This document shows, one piece after another, positions 57,101 to 64,000 of a DNA stretch of 64,000 nt. Under the pieces are notes generated by a model, which worked only from the letters and a program-made list of their open reading frames with translations, was not told the DNA's origin and did not search any database. The stretch's first letter is position 1. Each line of letters starts with the position of its first letter. The position numbers were made by a program, and so were the translations under genes. The DNA comes from Rubrivivax sp963725755 (GTDB taxonomy: Bacteria; Pseudomonadota; Gammaproteobacteria; Burkholderiales; Burkholderiaceae_C), in contig CAVRZW010000017.1 in the NCBI GenBank assembly GCA_963725755.1, forward strand, positions 124,001-188,000. Reading direction: 5' to 3'.

Positions 57101-57808
57101 ATGACGATCTTCAGGACCGCCCCCGCGACGATGGCCAGGACGCTGCGCGTGCTGGGCCATCTGCTGAGCTACCCCGATGCCGAATTGCGCGCCTACCTGC
57201 CCGAGATGCGCGATGCGCTGCGCGACGAGCGCGCGTTGACCGCCGGGCGGCTGATCGAGATCGACGCCCTGATCGACCGCCTGCGCGGGCCGCGGCCGCT
57301 GGAGGTCGAGGCCGCCTACGTCGAGCTGTTCGACCGCGGCCGCGGCACCGCGCTGCACCTGTTCGAGCATGTGCACGGCGATTCGCGCGACCGCGGGCCG
57401 GCGATGGTCGACCTGGTCAAGACCTACGAGCAATCCGGGCTCCTGCTGGCACCCGGCGAACTGCCCGACTTCCTTCCCGTCGTGCTCGAGTTCGCGTCGA
57501 CGCAACCGCCGGCGCAGGCGAGCGAGTTCCTGCGCGAGATCGCGCACATCCTGCAAAGCCTGTTCGGCGCCCTGATCGAGCGCGAAAGCGCCTACGCCAG
57601 CGTGCCCGCCGCGCTGCTCGACCTGGCGGGCGAGAGGGCGCAGGCCGTCAGGCTGCCCGCCGAGCCCGCGATCGACGAGAGCTGGGAGGAGCCGATGGCC
57701 TTCGGCGGCTGCTCGACCGAGGGCCAGGCCAGGCCGGGCCAGCCGCAGCCGATCCGCATCGTCAAGCAGCCGCCAGCGGACGCGGCACCAAATGGAGCCC
57801 GCACATGA
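57101..57808 (+). CDS. narJ: Nitrate reductase assembly chaperone NarJ
   Basis: 235 aa, all-helical TorD/NarJ fold: LGHLLSYPDAELRAYLPEMR, EAAYVELFDRGRGTALHLFEHVHGDSRDRG (in part, the NarJ signature) and a C-terminal FGGCSTEGQ tail. Delivers cofactor and delays export of NarGH. Starts three bases after narH; stop overlaps the narI ATG. Confidence 0.95.
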   Translation: MTIFRTAPATMARTLRVLGHLLSYPDAELRAYLPEMRDALRDERALTAGRLIEIDALIDRLRGPRPLEVEAAYVELFDRGRGTALHLFEHVHGDSRDRGPAMVDLVKTYEQSGLLLAPGELPDFLPVVLEFASTQPPAQASEFLREIAHILQSLFGALIERESAYASVPAALLDLAGERAQAVRLPAEPAIDESWEEPMAFGGCSTEGQARPGQPQPIRIVKQPPADAAPNGART

Positions 57809-58533
57809 ACCCTACCCTGAACAACATCCTGTTCGGCGTCTATCCGTACATCTGCCTGACGGTCTTCCTGATGGGCAGCCTGGCGCGCTTCGACCGCGAC
57901 CAGTACACGTGGAAGAGCGATTCGTCGCAGCTGCTGCGCGCCGGGCAGCTGCGCTGGGGCAGCAACCTGTTCCACGTCGGCATCCTGTTCCTGCTGTTCG
58001 GACACACGGTCGGGCTGCTGACGCCGCACTGGGTCTATGAACCCTTCATCTCGGCGCCGCAGAAGCAGATGTTCGCGATCGTCTCGGGCGGCCTCGCGGG
58101 ACTGGCCTGCTTCGTCGGGCTGACGCTGCTGCTGCACCGGCGCATCTTCGATCCGCGCATCCGCCTCACCAGCCACCGCACCGATCTGGCGATCCTGGTC
58201 ATCCTCTGGGTCCAGCTGAGCCTGGGGCTGGTGACGCTGCCGCTGTCGTTCGCACACCGCGAGGACGCGCACGCGATGCTGGTGCTTGCGAGCTACCTGC
58301 AGGGCATCGCCACCTTCCAGCCCGAACCGAGCGTGCTGGCCGCCGTCGAATGGCCCTTCAAGGTCCACATGTTGCTGGGCATGACGATCTTCCTGCTGTT
58401 CCCGTTCAGCCGCCTGGTGCATGTCTGGAGCGGGCTGGCGTCGGTTTCCTACCTGTTCCGCCCGTACCAGGTGGTGCGCTCGCGCCGCCTCAACCTGCCG
58501 GCCGGCCACGATCAGCCGCGGCGCACGACCTGA
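57805..58533 (+). CDS. narI: Respiratory nitrate reductase gamma chain NarI
   Basis: 242 aa, five membrane helices. Heme b ligands: two His ten residues apart in FHVGILFLLFGHTVG and two His 18 apart in KVHMLLGMTIFLLFPFSRLVH, as in the known enzyme. Oxidises quinol and passes electrons to NarH. ATG overlaps the narJ stop. Confidence 0.97.
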   Translation: MNPTLNNILFGVYPYICLTVFLMGSLARFDRDQYTWKSDSSQLLRAGQLRWGSNLFHVGILFLLFGHTVGLLTPHWVYEPFISAPQKQMFAIVSGGLAGLACFVGLTLLLHRRIFDPRIRLTSHRTDLAILVILWVQLSLGLVTLPLSFAHREDAHAMLVLASYLQGIATFQPEPSVLAAVEWPFKVHMLLGMTIFLLFPFSRLVHVWSGLASVSYLFRPYQVVRSRRLNLPAGHDQPRRTT

Positions 58534-58551
58534 AGCCCGGGGATGCCGACC

Positions 58552-59322
58552 ATGACCACCCTCTCGAGCCCCGCGGCCGTCAACGGCGTGCCTCTGCAGA
58601 CCCCGCAAGAGGCGCTGAGCGCCGACGAACTGCGCCAGCGCGCCTGCACCGAGCTGCTGCGCCAGGCCGCGATGCGTGCCCATCTGCTCGCCGCCGAGGA
58701 TCCGGCGCCGGTCGAAGGCGCCACGAGCGCCGCCGCCGCGGCCGCGATCGAGGCCTTGCTCGACCGCGAACTGCAGGTGCCCGAGCCTGCGGACGAAGCC
58801 TGCCGCCGCCACCACGCGGCCAACGCCGGACGCTACGCCGTCGGCGAGCGCGTGCAGGCGCGCCATGTGCTCTTCGCGGTGACGCCGGGCGTCGATGTCG
58901 GCGCCCTGCGCCAGCGCGCCGAGGCCTGCCTGCTCGACCTGCGCTGCCAGGACGGCGGGGACCGCTTCGCGGTCGTCGCCGCGCAGACCTCGAATTGCCC
59001 CAGCGGCGCCGCCGGCGGCGAGCTCGGCTGGTTGACGGTCGACGACTGCGCGCCCGAGTTCGGGCGCGAGCTCTTCGGCCACGCCGAGGTCGGGGTGCTG
59101 CCGCGATTGGTCCACAGCCGCTTCGGCCTGCACGTGGTCGAAGTGATGGCGCGCGAGCCGGGCCAGCTGCCGGCCTTCGAGGCCGTGCGCTCGGCGGTGG
59201 CGCAGTCGCTGCGCCAGCAGGCCTTTGCGACCGCGCTGCGCCAGTACCTGCAACTGCTGGCCGGCCAGGCCCGCATCGACGGCGTGGAGCTCGACGCCGC
59301 GGCCACCCCGCTGGTGCAGTAG
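58552..59322 (+). CDS. Parvulin-type peptidyl-prolyl isomerase (PpiC/NifM-like)
   Basis: 256 aa. PPIC core with RHVLFAVTPGV, FAVVAAQTSNCPSGAAGGEL, FGRELFGHAEVGVLPRLVHS and FGLHVVEVMAREPG. Downstream of narI, as in Pseudomonas aeruginosa, suggesting help with folding of Nar or other cofactor enzymes. No signal peptide, so cytoplasmic. ATG 58552 preferred (GGGGA eight bases upstream) over 58543. Confidence 0.9.
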   Translation: MTTLSSPAAVNGVPLQTPQEALSADELRQRACTELLRQAAMRAHLLAAEDPAPVEGATSAAAAAAIEALLDRELQVPEPADEACRRHHAANAGRYAVGERVQARHVLFAVTPGVDVGALRQRAEACLLDLRCQDGGDRFAVVAAQTSNCPSGAAGGELGWLTVDDCAPEFGRELFGHAEVGVLPRLVHSRFGLHVVEVMAREPGQLPAFEAVRSAVAQSLRQQAFATALRQYLQLLAGQARIDGVELDAAATPLVQ

Positions 59323-59373
59323 GCGGCGCGCCGCCCCGGCTTGCGTGCCCGACCGACATCGCAGACGCCGCGA

Positions 59374-60678
59374 GTGAAGACCCTGCCGATCCGACCGGTG
59401 GCGCCTGCGGTAGCGCCGCCTGCAGCCGCGCCTGCCGCCGCGCGCTGGCGCTTCGCGCGCCTGGCGACGGCACCGCACCGCCTGGGCTTCTTCGCTGCCG
59501 CGGTGCTGATGGCGGCCAGCGCACTGTGGTGGGCCTTCGCGCTGGCGACCCGCAGCCTGGGCATCGCGCTGCCCTGGGCGGTGCCGCCACCGGTGGCGCA
59601 CGGCCTCGTGATGAGCCTGGGCTTCATGCCGCTGTTCATCACCGGCTTCCTGTTCACCGCCGGCCCGCGCTGGCTGGGCCTGCCCGATGTCGCCACGGCA
59701 AGCCTGCGTCTGCCGGTGGCGCTGATGGTCGGCGGCTGGCTGCTGGCGCTGGCCGGGTTCCATGCGGCGATCGAGGTCGCGGCGGCCGGCGTGGCCGCGG
59801 TCGCCCTGGGCTGGAGCGCTCTCGTGCTGCGCTTCGTGCGCCTGCTGCGCGCCAGCCGCGCCGCCGACAAGCTGCATCCCCGGCTGGTGGCCGTCACTGC
59901 CGGCATCGGCGCCGGCGCACTCTGGTGGGCCGCGCTGGCCTTGGCCGGCGGCGAGGTGGGCGCGGTGCGTGCGGCCACCCAACTGGCGCTGTGGGGCTTC
60001 CTGGCGCCGACCTTCGCGGTGGTCTCGCACCGCATGCTGCCGTTCTTCACCGCCAGCGCGCTGCCCCTGCTCGACGCCTGGCGACCGACCTGGCTGCTGT
60101 GGGTGATGGTCGGCGTGCTGTGGCTGCACGGTGCGTTCGCCCTGGCTGCCCTCGCAGGCGGGCCGGTGCCGGCCGCGCTGGACTGGGCCCAGGCCGCGAT
60201 CGAGGCGCCGGTGGCAGGCCTGATGCTGTGGCTGGCCTGGCGCTGGGGCGTCGTGCAGAGCCTGCGCATCCGCCTGCTGGCGATGCTGCACGCCGGATTC
60301 GTCTGGCTGGGCATCTCGCTGGCGCTGTCGGCGCTGTCGCAGGCCCTGGCGGCCGCCAGCGGCGGCGCGCTCTCGCTCGGCCTGGCGCCGCTGCACGCCC
60401 TGACGATGGGCTACCTCGGCGCGACGATGATCGCGATGATCACCCGCGTGGCCGCCGCCCACAGCGGGCGGGCGCTGGCCGTCGACAGCCTGGCCTGGGG
60501 CCTGTACTGGAGCCTGCAGACCGCCACCGTGCTGCGCGTGGGGGCGGCGCTGTGGCCGGCGGCGGGCGAGGTGCTGACGCTGCTGGCGATCGCCTGCTGG
60601 TCGGTGGCCGCGGTGGGCTGGGCCTGGCGCTACGGCGGCTGGCTGGGTCGACCGCGCGCCGACGGTCGGCCGGGCTGA
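59374..60678 (+). CDS. nnrS: NnrS family membrane protein
   Basis: About 434 aa, twelve hydrophobic segments. Typical NnrS features: RLGFFAAAVLMAASALWWAF, HGLVMSLGFMPLFITGFLFT, FAVVSHRMLPFFTASALP and HALTMGYLGATMIAMITRVA. NnrS contains heme and protects against NO stress in denitrifiers. Start uncertain: GTG 59374 taken; a TTG at 59341 is also in frame. Confidence 0.9.
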   Translation: MKTLPIRPVAPAVAPPAAAPAAARWRFARLATAPHRLGFFAAAVLMAASALWWAFALATRSLGIALPWAVPPPVAHGLVMSLGFMPLFITGFLFTAGPRWLGLPDVATASLRLPVALMVGGWLLALAGFHAAIEVAAAGVAAVALGWSALVLRFVRLLRASRAADKLHPRLVAVTAGIGAGALWWAALALAGGEVGAVRAATQLALWGFLAPTFAVVSHRMLPFFTASALPLLDAWRPTWLLWVMVGVLWLHGAFALAALAGGPVPAALDWAQAAIEAPVAGLMLWLAWRWGVVQSLRIRLLAMLHAGFVWLGISLALSALSQALAAASGGALSLGLAPLHALTMGYLGATMIAMITRVAAAHSGRALAVDSLAWGLYWSLQTATVLRVGAALWPAAGEVLTLLAIACWSVAAVGWAWRYGGWLGRPRADGRPG

Positions 60679-60703
60679 ACCGTATCGCAACGAGGAGCAA
60701 GCC

Positions 60704-61039
60704 ATGGCCCAAGCGCACGCCAGATCCGGCGAAGTCGTCAGCCTGCGGCCGCTGGCTGCGCGCCTGAAGGAAACGCGGACGACGGCGATCCTGAAGGCCG
60801 AACAGCTCGAGATCGTGCGCCTCGTGCTGCTCGCGGGGCAGGGCCTGCGCGAGCACGAGGCGCCGGGCGAGGTCACGGTGCTGTGCATCGAAGGCGAGGT
60901 CGAGTTCGACACGCCGGGGGCGACGCAGGTCCTCGCCGCCGGCGACCTGATCCACCTGCGGCGGCGCGAGCCGCATGCGCTGCGCGCGCGCAGCGACGCC
61001 TCGCTGCTGGTCACGATCTGCCTGGAGCCCCCGCGGTGA
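60704..61039 (+). CDS. Small cupin-domain protein
   Basis: 111 aa, a cupin barrel: GLREHEAPGEVTVLCIEGEV (first metal motif) and AGDLIHLRRREPHALRA (second motif with His). Found beside nitrate/NO genes in other betaproteobacteria; role probably sensing or metal binding. 25 bases after nnrS. Confidence 0.85.
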   Translation: MAQAHARSGEVVSLRPLAARLKETRTTAILKAEQLEIVRLVLLAGQGLREHEAPGEVTVLCIEGEVEFDTPGATQVLAAGDLIHLRRREPHALRARSDASLLVTICLEPPR

Positions 61040-61115
61040 GAGCGGCTCGCGCGTCGGCGAGAGGCGAGATCCGGGCCGGGCGCCGGGTGGCCGCCAGCCG
61101 AGGCATCATCCGGTC

Positions 61116-61526
61116 ATGTCGCTGATCGCGTTCTATTCCCCGCTGAAGGCGGCGCACCTGTCGCTGGTCACCTGCAGCGGCGCCTTGTTCGCCACCCGCG
61201 GCACGGCAGCGCTGGCCGGTCGACGCTGGCCGCTGCGCAAGCCCTGGCGTGTGCTCAGTGTCGTCGTCGACACCGCGCTGCTCGCCGCCGGCGCGGCCCT
61301 GTGGGCGCTGCTGTCGCTGAACCCGCTGCACGACCACTGGCTGGGCACCAAGCTGGTCCTGCTGGTGCCCTATGTCGTGCTCGGGACGCTGGCACTCAAG
61401 CCCGGCCGCGCGCCGGCCGTGCGCTGGCTCAGCTTCGCCGCCGCGCTGGCGGTCTACCTGTTCATCGCCTCGGTCGCGCTGACGCACGATCCGCTCGGGC
61501 TGCTGGCCGGGGGCGGCGCGCCGTGA
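61116..61526 (+). CDS. SirB2-family membrane protein
   Basis: 136 aa, four membrane segments: YSPLKAAHLSLVTCSGALFA, VLSVVVDTALLAAGAALWAL and HDHWLGTKLVLLVPYVVLGT fit SirB2/SirB. Function unknown; part of the nar cluster. Stop overlaps the hemerythrin GTG. Confidence 0.85.
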   Translation: MSLIAFYSPLKAAHLSLVTCSGALFATRGTAALAGRRWPLRKPWRVLSVVVDTALLAAGAALWALLSLNPLHDHWLGTKLVLLVPYVVLGTLALKPGRAPAVRWLSFAAALAVYLFIASVALTHDPLGLLAGGGAP

Positions 61527-62077
61527 CATCGTCGCTCGCCCTCCATGCGGCGCCTGGCGCCGGCTTCGACGATCCCTTCGCGATGCTGCTGGCCTGCCAC
61601 GAGCGCGTCGAGCGCATGCTGGGGCTGCTCGAGCGGCTGGCCGACCACCTGCGCGACAAGGGCCCAGACGCGCCGGCGCGCCAGGCCGCTGCCGACGTGA
61701 CGCGCTACTTCGACCTCGCCGGGCCGGCCCACCACGAAGACGAGGAGCGGCACCTCTTTCCGGCGCTCGCGGCGGCCGGCGAGCCGACGATGGTCGACCT
61801 GGTCGAGCGCCTGCACCAGGAGCATCTTGCGATGGCCGAGCGGTGGGCCGCGATCCGGTGCGACCTGCAGCGGGTGGCGGCCGGCGCCTGGACGGCGCAC
61901 TGCGTCGCCGACGCCGCGCCGCGCTGGGCCGCCTTCGCCGCGCTGTACCGCGAACACATCGCGGTCGAGGAGGGCCGGGCCTACCCTGCCGCGCTCGCGT
62001 TGCTCGACAAGCCGGCGCAACAGGCGATGGGCCGCGAGATGGCGCAGCGGCGCGGCGTCGCCGGCGCCGCGGCCTGA
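61523..62077 (+). CDS. Hemerythrin-domain protein
   Basis: 184 aa. Di-iron ligand pattern: HERVERMLGLLERL, HHEDEERHLFPAL, LHQEHLAMAERW and YREHIAVEEGRAYP, in the DUF/HHE order. Binds O2 or NO through a non-heme di-iron site; near nnrS it may sense or store NO. GTG at 61523 overlaps the sirB2 stop (GTGA); ends eight bases before narX. Confidence 0.9.
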   Translation: MTSSLALHAAPGAGFDDPFAMLLACHERVERMLGLLERLADHLRDKGPDAPARQAAADVTRYFDLAGPAHHEDEERHLFPALAAAGEPTMVDLVERLHQEHLAMAERWAAIRCDLQRVAAGAWTAHCVADAAPRWAAFAALYREHIAVEEGRAYPAALALLDKPAQQAMGREMAQRRGVAGAAA

Positions 62078-62085
62078 GGCGCGCG

Positions 62086-63999
62086 ATGTCGCCGGCGACT
62101 GCCGATACCCGGCCGGCCCGCACGCACCGGGCCTGGACGCTGGGCAACAAGCTGGGCGCGATCGGCGGCAGCCTGCTGCTGCTGGCGTTCGTCTCGATCG
62201 GTCTCACGCTGTGGGTGACCTGGCAGCTCGAAGGCGGCGCGGCGGCGCTCAACGAGGCCGGCCGCATGCGCATGCAGACCTGGCGGCTGGCGCAGACGCT
62301 GGCCAGCGGCGACGCGGCCCGGGTGCAGGCGCTGATCGACCAGTTCGACCAGAGCCTGCGGACGCTGCGCAATGGCGACCCGGCGCGGCCGCTTTTCGTG
62401 CCGCGCGACGAGCGCTCGCGCGCCACCTTCGCCGACGTGCAGCGTGGCTGGCTGGCCCTGCGCGCCGACTGGTCGGCGGCCCCGGCGCCGACGGCGTCGG
62501 CAGCGGCGCGCCAGGCCGAGGCCTTCGTTACCCGCATCGACGCCTTCGTCTCGGCCATCGAACGGCATTCGGCGCGGCTGACGGCGGTGCTCAACGCCTT
62601 CCAGCTTCTGATGGTGGCGCTGACCATCGTCGCCGCGGTGACGCTGCTCTACGCGGTCTACCTGTTCGTCTTCAACCCGCTGGCCCGCTTGCAGGCCGGG
62701 CTGGCGCGCGTCGGCGAAGGCGACCTCCAGGCCCGGGTCGAGGTCGGCGCCGACGACGAGTTCGGCGCCCTGGCCCAGGGCTTCAACCGGATGGCGCAGA
62801 CGCTGCAGGGGCTGTACCAGAACCTCGAGGCCAAGGTGCAGGAGAAGACGCTGACGCTGGAGGCGCAGCACGCCAGGCTGTCTGCGCTGTACGAGGTGGC
62901 GGCCTTCGTCGCCCGCGCGCCGACGCTGGAAGACCTGGCGCAGGGTTTCGCGCGCCAGGTCCGGCAGGCGGCGCGCGCCGATGCCGCGGCCGTGCGCTGG
63001 TCAGACGAGTCGAACCAGCGCTACCTGCTGCTGGCGTCCGACGGCCTGCCGCAGGACATGGTGGAAAAGGAGCGCTGCATCCCCACCGGCGACTGCTTCT
63101 GCGGCCAGCCGCAGGGCGAGGCGCGCACGCGCGTGATGCCGATCCACGCGCAAGGCGCCACCAGCGCGCTCGGCCATTGCGAGCGCGCCGGCTTCGCCAC
63201 CGTGATCAGCGTGCCGGTGCGGCTGCAGGAGCGCATGGTCGGCGAGCTGGAGCTCTTCTACCGCGCCGCGACCGGCCTGGCCGATGACGACCGCGCCCTG
63301 CTCGAGACCCTGGCCAGCCACCTTGCGGGCGCGATCGAAGGTCTGCGTGCGGGCGCGCTGGAGCGCGAGACCGCGGTCGCCGAAGAGCGCGCGCTGCTGG
63401 CCCGCGAGTTGCACGATTCGATCGCGCAGAGCCTGGCGTTCCTGAAGATCCAGGCCGGCCTGCTGCGCCAGGCACTGAAGCAGCAGGACGCGGCGCAGGT
63501 CGAGCGCACGCTGGGCGAACTCGACGCCGGGGTGCACGAAAGCCTGTCCGACGTGCGCGAACTGCTGCTGCATTTCCGCACCCGCACGAATGCCGAAACC
63601 ATCACGCCGGCGCTGCAGACGACGCTGCAGAAGTTCGAGCATCAGACCGGCCTGCGCACCCACCTGACGATCGAGGGCAACGGCCTGCCGCTGGCCCCCG
63701 ACGTGCAGGTGCAGGTGCTGCACGTGGTGCAGGAGGCCCTGTCCAACGTGCGCAAGCACGCCCAGGCCAGCCAGGTCTGGGTCGAGGTGCAGCAATCGTC
63801 GCCTTGGCGCGTGGAGGTCCGCGACGACGGCTGTGGGTTCGCCGAGGGTGGGCCGGGCGCCGACGAGACCCATGTCGGCCTGCGCATCATGCGCGAGCGG
63901 GCGCAGCGCATCGGGGCCAGCGTCGAGGTGGTTTCGGTGCCCGGCGCGGGCACCTGCGTGACGCTGGAACTGCCCGCGCGCGAGGCGGTCGCGGCATGA
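62086..63999 (+). CDS. narX: Nitrate/nitrite sensor histidine kinase NarX
   Basis: 637 aa. N-terminal helix, periplasmic P-box LNEAGRMRMQTWRLAQTLAS (nitrate binding), second helix (about 178-200), HAMP (LARLQAGLARVGEGDLQARV), a GAF-like module with Cys residues (CIPTGDCFCGQ; HCERAGF), HisKA_3 with His443 in LARELHDSIAQSLAFL, and HATPase. Controls nar genes through NarL. ATG 62086; the stop overlaps the next start (ATGA). Confidence 0.95.
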   Translation: MSPATADTRPARTHRAWTLGNKLGAIGGSLLLLAFVSIGLTLWVTWQLEGGAAALNEAGRMRMQTWRLAQTLASGDAARVQALIDQFDQSLRTLRNGDPARPLFVPRDERSRATFADVQRGWLALRADWSAAPAPTASAAARQAEAFVTRIDAFVSAIERHSARLTAVLNAFQLLMVALTIVAAVTLLYAVYLFVFNPLARLQAGLARVGEGDLQARVEVGADDEFGALAQGFNRMAQTLQGLYQNLEAKVQEKTLTLEAQHARLSALYEVAAFVARAPTLEDLAQGFARQVRQAARADAAAVRWSDESNQRYLLLASDGLPQDMVEKERCIPTGDCFCGQPQGEARTRVMPIHAQGATSALGHCERAGFATVISVPVRLQERMVGELELFYRAATGLADDDRALLETLASHLAGAIEGLRAGALERETAVAEERALLARELHDSIAQSLAFLKIQAGLLRQALKQQDAAQVERTLGELDAGVHESLSDVRELLLHFRTRTNAETITPALQTTLQKFEHQTGLRTHLTIEGNGLPLAPDVQVQVLHVVQEALSNVRKHAQASQVWVEVQQSSPWRVEVRDDGCGFAEGGPGADETHVGLRIMRERAQRIGASVEVVSVPGAGTCVTLELPAREAVAA

Positions 64000-64000
64000 C
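63996..64000 (+). CDS. narL: Start of next gene, probably narL (cut by window edge)
   Basis: ATG at 63996 overlapping the narX stop (ATGA) at the very end of the window. Only the first five bases are present, so narL is inferred from narX's usual neighbour. Confidence 0.3.

Overview
The window is a very GC-rich stretch (roughly 70% by eye) of tightly packed genes, with many ATGA/GTGA start-stop overlaps and frequent GTG starts. Gene content (narK1-narK2-narGHJI, narX, NnrS, a System I ccm cytochrome c maturation operon, a NapC/NirT cytochrome, 3-hydroxybutyrate dehydrogenase, DUF5666 lipoprotein, PpiC next to nar) points to a facultatively denitrifying betaproteobacterium of the Burkholderiales (Rubrivivax/Leptothrix-like group). 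The genus is an inference. No rRNA, tRNA, transposase, integrase or CRISPR array was found.

Layout. 1-4.7 kb (-): a V/A-type rotary ATPase operon (G/H-like, C-like, I, K, F, E, A...), leaving the window at its left edge. 4.9-9.2 kb (-): a thioredoxin-like protein and a catabolic set (acyl-CoA dehydrogenase, CaiB/BaiF CoA-transferase, MmgE/PrpD protein). 9.4-14.4 kb: isochorismatase-family hydrolase, a frameshifted TPR-glycosyltransferase, a ClC channel, and LrgA/LrgB. 14.5-20.2 kb: DUF5666 lipoprotein, then a QseB/QseC-like two-component system whose two genes are separated by three tandem 86-bp repeats, then an HtrA/DegP protease. 20.3-25.5 kb (-): marR-nodT-emrA-emrB efflux operon with an operator palindrome inside a near-consensus promoter. 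25.7-34.1 kb (-): ccm genes, with ccmA separated from ccmBCDEFGHI by two cytochrome genes that have a perfect FNR box upstream. 34.2-40.1 kb (+): hydrolase lipoprotein, unknown secreted protein, acyl-CoA synthetase, M20 amidohydrolase, 3-hydroxybutyrate dehydrogenase. 40.2-42.5 kb: Pal, a MarR regulator and a small secreted protein. 42.6-48.6 kb (-): MacB/LolD-type ABC exporter with its membrane-fusion protein, DUF938 methyltransferase, RIO kinase, HPP-CBS membrane protein. 49-64 kb (+): narK1K2GHJI-ppiC-nnrS-cupin-sirB2-hemerythrin-narX, with the first bases of the next gene (probably narL) at the edge.

How it fits together: the nar cluster imports nitrate, reduces it on a membrane-bound Mo-bisMGD enzyme, and carries NO/redox accessory genes and its own nitrate sensor. 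The ccm operon matures c-type cytochromes, including the two encoded inside it under a likely anaerobic (FNR/Anr) promoter.

Data quality: five genes (narG, pal, bdhA, a MarR gene and a TPR-glycosyltransferase) are interrupted by single-base indels, seven in all. Several lie in otherwise perfectly conserved, probably essential or intact-operon genes, so consensus or assembly error is the simplest explanation.
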